From CALROG01 sp943369755 (GTDB lineage Bacteria; Pseudomonadota; Gammaproteobacteria; Burkholderiales; Burkholderiaceae_C): 48,487 nt of DNA. The position numbers were made by a program, and so were the translations under genes. Location of the stretch: NCBI GenBank assembly GCA_943369755.1, contig CALROG020000031.1, positions 1 through 48,487 on the forward strand, read 5' to 3'. Below, piece after piece: positions 41,543 to 48,487 of the stretch (position 1 is the stretch's first letter; every line of letters starts with the position of its first letter). Below the pieces are notes generated by a model that saw nothing but the letters and a program-made list of their open reading frames with translations, was not told the origin of the DNA and made no database searches.

Positions 41543-42643
41543 GTGCACAAAACATCCGCTTGGCCTTTGGCGCTGATCTACATCGCGCTGATCGTTTATG
41601 CCAGCCTGTACCCGTTTGACGGCTGGCGCGACCAGGGCATTGGCCCCTGGGCCTTCCTGGCCAGCCCGTTGCCCAAGTACTGGACCGGCTTTGACCTGGC
41701 GGCCAACGGTCTGGGCTATTTGCCGCTGGGGGTGTTGCTTGCACTCAGCGCCATGCGCCGCGGCGGCGGCACAAAGGTGCGCGCCGTGCTGTTGGCAACC
41801 CTGGTGGCGCTGGGGCTTTCGCTGGCCATGGAAATGCTGCAAAGCTACTTGCCGTCGCGGGTGCCGTCCAACCTGGACCTGGCGCTGAATGTGGCGGGGG
41901 CCTGGCTGGGCGCGCTGGTGGCCTGGGTGCTGGAGCGCCTGGGCGCGATAGACCGTTGGAGCCGGTTTCGCGAGCGCTGGTTTGTGCAAGATGCCCGTGG
42001 TGCGCTGGTCTTGCTGGCATTGTGGCCGGTTGCCTTGTTGTTTCCGGCGGCGGTGCCGTTTGGCCTGGGCCAGGTGTTCGAGCGGCTGGAGGCGGCGCTG
42101 GCCGAGTGGCTGGAAGACACCCCGTTTCTTGAATGGATGCCGGTGCGCGAGATCGAGTTTCAGCCGCTGCTGCCAGGCGGGGAGCTGCTGTGCGTGATGC
42201 TGGGCGCGCTAGTCCCCTGTCTGCTGGCGTACTGCGTAGTGCGCAGCGCATGGCGGCGTTTGTTGATCATGCTGGCCGCGTTGGGGGTGGGTGTGTTGGC
42301 CACAGCCCTGTCGGCCGCGCTGAGTTGGGGCCCGGTTCACGCCTGGGCCTGGCTCAGTGCCCCAGTGCAGGCCGGGCTGGTGGCCAGCCTGGTTCTGGGC
42401 CTGCTGGCGCTGCCACTGCCCCGGCGCAGTACAGCGGCCCTGATGTTGCTGGCGCTGGCGGTGCACCTGAGCCTGCTTAACCAGGCCCCGACCAGTGCCT
42501 ACTTTGCGCAGACGCTTCAAACCTGGGAGCAAGGCCGCTTCATCCGCTTCAACGGCCTGGCGCAATGGCTGGGCTGGCTCTGGCCCTACGGGGCGTTGGC
42601 CTATGTGCTGCTGCGCTTATCGCGCCGCGAGCCCAAAAACTAG
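41543..42643 (+). CDS. VanZ-like membrane protein
   Basis: A 366-residue protein with about nine hydrophobic segments. The first third resembles the VanZ family (IVYASLYPFDGW, GLGYLPLGVLLAL, EMLQSYLPSRVPSNLDLALN). The later part is additional membrane helices of unknown function. The start is GTG at 41543 (MHKTSAWPLALIYIAL), 16 bp after hemJ; a long upstream extension overlapping hemJ is rejected. Substrate and role are unknown. Confidence 0.82.
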   Translation: MHKTSAWPLALIYIALIVYASLYPFDGWRDQGIGPWAFLASPLPKYWTGFDLAANGLGYLPLGVLLALSAMRRGGGTKVRAVLLATLVALGLSLAMEMLQSYLPSRVPSNLDLALNVAGAWLGALVAWVLERLGAIDRWSRFRERWFVQDARGALVLLALWPVALLFPAAVPFGLGQVFERLEAALAEWLEDTPFLEWMPVREIEFQPLLPGGELLCVMLGALVPCLLAYCVVRSAWRRLLIMLAALGVGVLATALSAALSWGPVHAWAWLSAPVQAGLVASLVLGLLALPLPRRSTAALMLLALAVHLSLLNQAPTSAYFAQTLQTWEQGRFIRFNGLAQWLGWLWPYGALAYVLLRLSRREPKN

Positions 42644-42652
42644 AATCCAGGC

Positions 42653-42991
42653 ATGACTGACACACATTCCTACTACCAGCGGCACATCTTCTTTTGCCTC
42701 AACGAACGCAAGAACGGCGAAGCCTCTTGTGCCAACCATCAGGCACAGGAGGCGTTTGACCGGTGCAAGGCGCAGGTCAAGGCCGCAGGCCTGGCGGGCC
42801 CCGGCAAGGTGCGGGTGAACAAGGCCGGCTGTCTGGACCGTTGCGCCGCCGGACCAGTTGTTGTGGTCTACCCCGAGGCAACCTGGTACAGCTATGTAGA
42901 TGGTCACGACATCGACGAAATCGTCGAGTCACACCTGAAGCACGGCAAGGTGGTGCAGCGCCTGCTGACGCCGCCACACCTGGGCCGTTGA
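42653..42991 (+). CDS. Thioredoxin-like [2Fe-2S] ferredoxin
   Basis: A 112-residue electron-transfer protein with the cysteine pattern of thioredoxin-like [2Fe-2S] ferredoxins: Cys15, Cys26 (CX10C), then Cys60 and Cys64 (CX3C) in VNKAGCLDRCAAGP. VYPEATWYSYVDGHDIDEIVE closes the fold. It lies 9 bp after the VanZ-like gene and overlaps or abuts the following hydrolase gene. The redox partner is unknown. Confidence 0.93.
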   Translation: MTDTHSYYQRHIFFCLNERKNGEASCANHQAQEAFDRCKAQVKAAGLAGPGKVRVNKAGCLDRCAAGPVVVVYPEATWYSYVDGHDIDEIVESHLKHGKVVQRLLTPPHLGR

Positions 42992-42996
42992 TCCGC

Positions 42997-43623
42997 GTGA
43001 ACTCACAGACCGAAGCGCTCAGCGTCCCAGGACCGGCCGGGCTGATTCAGGCCCTGCGCGACGCCCCGCCCGGCACCGCCGCGCGCGGCGTGGCCGTTAT
43101 TGCGCACCCCCACCCGCTGTTTGGCGGCACCATGGACAACAAGGTGGTGCAAACGCTGGCGCGTGCATTCGTGCAGTGCAACTGGGTGGCGCTGCGCTTT
43201 AACTTCCGCGGCGTCGGTGCCAGCCAGGGCGCACATGACAACGGGGTCGGCGAGGTGGACGACATGTTGGCCCTGGTGCGTCAATTGGCGGCTGATGGCC
43301 CATTGGCGCTGGCCGGTTTTTCGTTCGGGGCCCACGTTGCCAGCCACGCTTTGCAGGCGCTGTGGGGGCAACGCGCGGTCGAGAAAATTGTGCTGGTGGG
43401 CACGGCGGTATCGCGCTTCAAGGTGGCGACCCTGCCGCCCGACGCGCATCAACGCACACTGGTGCTGCACGGTGAGCAAGACGACACCGTACCCCTGGCG
43501 GATGTGATGGACTGGGCCCGCCCGCAGTCACTGCCTGTTACCGTGGTGCCGGGGGGTGGACATTTCTTTCACGGACAATTGCCGCTCCTGAAAAATCTGG
43601 TGGTTCGCCACCTTGGCTCCTGA
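42997..43623 (+). CDS. Alpha/beta hydrolase
   Basis: A 208-residue serine hydrolase of a small dienelactone-hydrolase-like group. AHPHPLFGGTMDNKVVQ and FNFRGVGASQG form the oxyanion region, the nucleophilic serine is in LAGFSFGAHVAS, the acid is in GEQDDTVP and the histidine is in GGGHFFHG. The start is GTG at 42997; a TTG at 42988 overlapping the ferredoxin stop is an alternative. The substrate is unknown. Confidence 0.87.
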   Translation: MNSQTEALSVPGPAGLIQALRDAPPGTAARGVAVIAHPHPLFGGTMDNKVVQTLARAFVQCNWVALRFNFRGVGASQGAHDNGVGEVDDMLALVRQLAADGPLALAGFSFGAHVASHALQALWGQRAVEKIVLVGTAVSRFKVATLPPDAHQRTLVLHGEQDDTVPLADVMDWARPQSLPVTVVPGGGHFFHGQLPLLKNLVVRHLGS

Positions 43624-43637
43624 CTCCCCAATCTCCT

Positions 43638-44825
43638 ATGAAATGCATTGTGAAGGCGCTATTGGCGTCGTGGCTGGCTGCGCTATGCCTGGGCGTCGCC
43701 GCCCAAACCCCCCAACCGCCTGAAATTGCGGCCCGCAGCTACCTGTTGCTGGACGTGACCGCCAACCAGATGCTGGCGGCCAAAGACATCGACATGCCGG
43801 TGGAGCCCGCCTCGCTGACCAAGCTGATGTCGGCTTACCTGGTGTTTGAGGCGCTCAAGTCGAAAAAAATTGACATCCAGCAGACGCTGCCGGTGAGCGA
43901 GCGGGCCTGGAAGATGCCGGGCTCGCGGATGTTTATCGACCCCAAGATGAAGGTGCCGGTGCAAGACCTCATCAAGGGCATGATCGTGCAGTCCGGCAAC
44001 GACGCCACCGTGGCCCTGGCCGAGGGCGTGGGCGGTACGGTTGAGCGCTTTGTGCAGCTGATGAACGAGCAAGCCAAGGCTTTGGGGATGAAGTCCACCG
44101 CCTACCGGAATCCCGAGGGCCTGACCGAGGCGGGCCACACCACCACGGCGCGCGACCTCAGCGTGCTGGCGGCCCGGCTGATGCAGGACTTTCCGGAATA
44201 CGTGCCGTACTACGCCATCAAGAAGTACCGCTACGAAGGCACGCCCGCGGCCAATGACACCAACCGCAACTTGTTGCTGCTGCGCGACCCGTCGGTTGAC
44301 GGCCTGAAAACCGGCTTTACTGAGGCCGCAGGCTACTGCCTGATTGCCACGGCCCGGCGAGACTTCCCCAACCTGGCGCCGGCCGGTGCGCCTGCGGGCA
44401 GCATGGGCGGGCGGCGTTTGCTGTCCATCGTGTTGGGCACGGCCAGCGAAAACGCACGCGCCAACGAATCACAAAAGCTGCTGAACTGGGGTTACACCGC
44501 GTTCGAGGCCGTCAAGTTGTTTGAGGCCAATCAGCCGGTGGCCACACCCGCAGTCTGGAAGGGCTCGGCGAACACCCTCAAGCTGGGCCGCACGCAGGCG
44601 CTGGTGGTGTCGTTGCCTGCGGGCAGTGCCGGCAAGATCAGCACCCAGGTGGTTCGGCCCGACCCCCTGGTCGCACCGTTCGTGCGCGGCCAAACTGTCG
44701 GCGCGCTCAAGGTGCTGGTGAGTGGTCAGCCGGTGCTGGATGTGCCGCTGGTGGCCCTGGAAGGCGTAGAGCAGGCCGGTGTGCTGGGCAGGGCCTGGGA
44801 CGGTATTCGGCTCTGGATCAAGTGA
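43638..44825 (+). CDS. dacC: D-alanyl-D-alanine carboxypeptidase (PBP5/6 type)
   Basis: A 395-residue penicillin-binding protein that trims the terminal D-alanine from peptidoglycan stem peptides in the periplasm. A signal peptide (about 1-22, ending VAA) precedes the catalytic domain with all three motifs: Ser59-x-x-Lys62 (SLTK), Ser119-Gly-Asn121, and Lys224-Thr-Gly226. The PBP5-like C-terminal beta domain follows from about residue 285, ending in an amphipathic segment (GRAWDGIRLWIK) likely to anchor it to the membrane. Divergence between dacA and dacC naming is not resolved by sequence alone. Confidence 0.93.
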   Translation: MKCIVKALLASWLAALCLGVAAQTPQPPEIAARSYLLLDVTANQMLAAKDIDMPVEPASLTKLMSAYLVFEALKSKKIDIQQTLPVSERAWKMPGSRMFIDPKMKVPVQDLIKGMIVQSGNDATVALAEGVGGTVERFVQLMNEQAKALGMKSTAYRNPEGLTEAGHTTTARDLSVLAARLMQDFPEYVPYYAIKKYRYEGTPAANDTNRNLLLLRDPSVDGLKTGFTEAAGYCLIATARRDFPNLAPAGAPAGSMGGRRLLSIVLGTASENARANESQKLLNWGYTAFEAVKLFEANQPVATPAVWKGSANTLKLGRTQALVVSLPAGSAGKISTQVVRPDPLVAPFVRGQTVGALKVLVSGQPVLDVPLVALEGVEQAGVLGRAWDGIRLWIK

Positions 44826-44862
44826 CCGCAAGTAAGCGAACACTGACTTTGATGGTGCTGCA

Positions 44863-44891
44863 TTGCGGGATTTCCCGGACAAGGCTATACT
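44863..44891 (+). promoter_or_regulatory. Promoter of the str operon (rpsL)
   Basis: TTGCGG (44863-44868) and TATACT (44886-44891) with 17-bp spacing; predicted start near 44898. A small leader hairpin CCCGC (44902-44906) with GCGGG (44914-44918) follows. AGGGA lies 8-12 bp before the rpsL ATG. Confidence 0.75.
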
Positions 44892-44956
44892 GGAAGGCTT
44901 TCCCGCTTTTGGGGCGGGTAAGTTCTTTCAAATCTTGACGTTTAGGGACGTTTTTA

Positions 44957-45334
44957 ATGCCAACCATCAATCAACTGGTGCGTCAGGGGCGCGAGGTCGA
45001 AAAGACCAAGTCGAAAAGCCCCGCGATGCAAAACTCGCCGCAGCGTCGCGGTGTGTGTACCCGTGTGTACACCACGACGCCGAAGAAGCCGAACTCGGCC
45101 CTTCGCAAGGTCGCCAAGGTCCGTCTGACCAACGGCTTCGAAGTCATTTCCTACATCGGCGGTGAAGGCCACAACCTGCAGGAACACAGCGTGGTGCTGG
45201 TTCGTGGCGGTCGTGTCAAGGACTTGCCCGGTGTGCGTTATCACATCGTTCGTGGTTCGCTCGATTTGCAAGGCGTGAAAGACCGCAAGCAGTCGCGCTC
45301 CAAGTACGGTGCCAAGAAGCCCAAGGCCAAATAA
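44957..45334 (+). CDS. rpsL: 30S ribosomal protein S12
   Basis: A 125-residue decoding-centre protein. MPTINQLVRQGREV, TTTPKKPNSALRKVAKVRL and GGRVKDLPGVRYH are invariant segments; the lysines at about 43 and 88, where streptomycin-resistance changes arise, are wild type. First gene of the str operon. A 142-nt structured gap follows before rpsG. Confidence 0.98.
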   Translation: MPTINQLVRQGREVEKTKSKSPAMQNSPQRRGVCTRVYTTTPKKPNSALRKVAKVRLTNGFEVISYIGGEGHNLQEHSVVLVRGGRVKDLPGVRYHIVRGSLDLQGVKDRKQSRSKYGAKKPKAK

Positions 45335-45364
45335 GCCATTCGGCAAAGTTTTTAGGTGCTGTCC

Positions 45365-45434
45365 CCGCGTGGCGCGGTGAGTCAGCGTAGTGACCCGATT
45401 TTGGGTCGAGTAAGTGAGAGTTTTGATAGCTCTC
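45365..45434 (+). promoter_or_regulatory. Structured rpsL-rpsG intercistronic region
   Basis: Three hairpins lie in the 142-nt gap: CCGCG/CGCGG (45365-45377), GACCC/GGGTC (45392-45407) and GAGAG/CTCTC (45416-45434). In E. coli, S7 represses its own synthesis by binding the S12-S7 intercistronic RNA; a comparable role here is inferred from position, not from a recognised S7 motif. Confidence 0.5.
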
Positions 45435-45476
45435 GCGGTGGCCCAAAAGCCATCAACTGAAGCAAAGAGGTGAAAA

Positions 45477-45950
45477 ATGCCACGTCGTCGCGAAGTCCCT
45501 AAACGTGAAATCCTGCCGGACCCCAAATTCGGCAACGTCGAACTCTCCAAGTTCATGAACGTGATCATGGAAGGCGGCAAGAAAGCCGTCGCCGAGCGCA
45601 TCATTTATGGCGCTCTGGAGTTCATCGAGAAGAAGAACCCCGGCAAAGACCCGGTTGAGGCCTTCACCATGGCCATCAACAACGTCAAGCCCATGGTTGA
45701 AGTCAAATCCCGCCGCGTTGGTGGTGCCAACTACCAGGTGCCGGTGGAAGTGCGCCCGGTGCGCCGTCTGGCGTTGTCGATGCGCTGGATCAAGGAAGCC
45801 GCCCGCAAGCGCGGCGAGAAGTCCATGGCCCTGCGCCTGGCCAACGAACTCATGGAAGCCACGGAAGGCCGTGGCGGTGCCATGAAGAAGCGGGATGAAG
45901 TTCACCGCATGGCCGAGGCGAACAAGGCCTTCAGCCACTTCCGCTTCTAA
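45477..45950 (+). CDS. rpsG: 30S ribosomal protein S7
   Basis: A 157-residue primary 16S rRNA-binding protein of the 30S head and, in E. coli, autogenous regulator of the str operon. MPRRREVPKREILPDPKFGN, GGANYQVPVEVRPVRR and the ending ANKAFSHFRF are diagnostic. AGAGGTG precedes the ATG. Confidence 0.98.
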   Translation: MPRRREVPKREILPDPKFGNVELSKFMNVIMEGGKKAVAERIIYGALEFIEKKNPGKDPVEAFTMAINNVKPMVEVKSRRVGGANYQVPVEVRPVRRLALSMRWIKEAARKRGEKSMALRLANELMEATEGRGGAMKKRDEVHRMAEANKAFSHFRF

Positions 45951-46023
45951 ACACAGTTACCGTTTTCATCAATTTCTTCGAGCCTGCTGCGAGCAGGCTC
46001 GATGCACTTTCCGGAGAATCATC

Positions 46024-48126
<2,103 letters not shown>

Positions 48127-48137
48127 GGCCCACCCCC

Positions 48138-48208
48138 GAAGCGGCTTTGCCGCTTCCCCCCTCAAGGGGGCATCACCAGCGGCCCGGCAAAGCCGGTTCC
48201 GCGGTGAT
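48138..48208 (+). repeat. Palindromic repeat cluster between fusA and tuf
   Basis: Three adjacent perfect hairpins: GAAGCGGC/GCCGCTTC with loop TTT (48138-48156); CCCCC/GGGGG with loop TCAA (48157-48170); and a compound stem ATCACC...GGTGAT enclosing GCGG/CCGC and CCGGC/GCCGG with loop AAA (48172-48208). This looks like a REP/BIME-type element of the kind seen between genes in Comamonadaceae. It has no U-tail. It may separate tuf from fusA or stabilise the upstream mRNA. Confidence 0.65.
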
Positions 48209-48340
48209 TGCTGGAAAGAGGCATTGGAAGTTTTGAGGTTTTTGTCTTCGACGCCACTTTTGTGGTTGGCCCGCTGCCCGTGGCGAGGCCTCTGCCGGAG
48301 ACGTTAAACAGTCACGGGTAATGCTCTTTGGAGATTTGAA

Positions 48341-48487
48341 ATGGCAAAAGGAAAATTCGAACGTACCAAGCCGCACGTCAACGTCGGCACGATTGGTCAC
48401 GTGGACCACGGCAAGACCACGCTGACGGCGGCCATCACCACGGTGCTGTCGGCCAAGTTTGGCGGCGAAGCCAAGGCTTACGACCAA
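48341..48487 (+). CDS. tuf: Elongation factor Tu, 5' end only
   Basis: The first 49 codons of EF-Tu, cut by the window end. MAKGKFERTKPHVNVGTIGH is followed by the P-loop GHVDHGKTT. GGAG lies 7-11 bp before the ATG. A 214-bp gap with the palindromic cluster precedes it. It delivers aminoacyl-tRNA to the ribosome; the remainder lies outside the window. Confidence 0.97.
   Translation, partial: MAKGKFERTKPHVNVGTIGHVDHGKTTLTAAITTVLSAKFGGEAKAYDQ

Overview
The window comes from a GC-rich betaproteobacterium of the order Burkholderiales, most likely family Comamonadaceae (Rhodoferax/Polaromonas/Acidovorax-like). The basis is the Burkholderiales-type ribosomal and housekeeping proteins, the Mg-type HemB, the CreBCD set and the short dispersed palindromic repeats. 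No phage, transposase, CRISPR array or rRNA operon is visible; this is core chromosome with some accessory catabolic genes.

Layout. 1-2200 (minus): proC and a Tat-exported phytase/esterase-like lipoprotein, with palindromic repeats at the left edge. 2249-5399 (plus): glpK-glpD. 5406-14671 (plus): promoter, then the spc and alpha ribosomal operons (rplN to rplQ, with secY, infA, rpmJ and rpoA), then initiator tRNA; tRNA-Arg(CCG) lies opposite. 15069-19302: membrane cytochrome c, a TSUP transporter with a hypothetical protein, and a sigma54/NtrC-type promoter driving an ammonium transporter. 19307-26203: a catabolic block (GMC oxidoreductase, mmsA, LysR regulator, AtuA-like protein, crotonase). 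26296-30404: an Mla-like MCE lipid ABC transporter (permease with N-terminal STAS-like region, ATPase, MCE protein, auxiliary lipoprotein) and a cyclic-nucleotide-binding protein. 30401-33931: creB-creC-creD with two cre-tag-like boxes before creD. 33952-38584: marC, MaoC, SDR, an HCCA-isomerase-like protein, dienelactone hydrolase, NTF2-like, a small membrane protein and a GST. 38593-43623: CorA, hemB, a predicted small RNA, hemJ, VanZ-like, a [2Fe-2S] ferredoxin and an alpha/beta hydrolase. 43638-48487: a penicillin-binding D,D-carboxypeptidase and the str operon (rpsL, rpsG, fusA, start of tuf).

The usual str-S10-spc-alpha supercluster is broken here. The spc-alpha part starts at rplN behind its own promoter, directly after glpD, and sits about 30 kb upstream of str on the same strand; no S10 operon gene is in the window.

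The most interesting signals are these. (1) A 48-bp (16-codon) dispersed element occurs four times without gaps. One copy lies in frame inside glpK, one encodes the signal-peptide start of a lipoprotein, and one supplies the last codons and stop of hemB. (2) A predicted small RNA of about 98 nt lies between hemB and hemJ, with a well-spaced promoter, a UUCG hairpin, a loop exposing UCCUCCC (anti-Shine-Dalgarno-like) and a strong terminator. (3) Two correctly spaced cre-tag-like boxes lie upstream of creD. (4) An NtrC site and a -24/-12 promoter precede amt. (5) A terminator hairpin sits directly in front of the TSUP gene, suggesting attenuation or another RNA.
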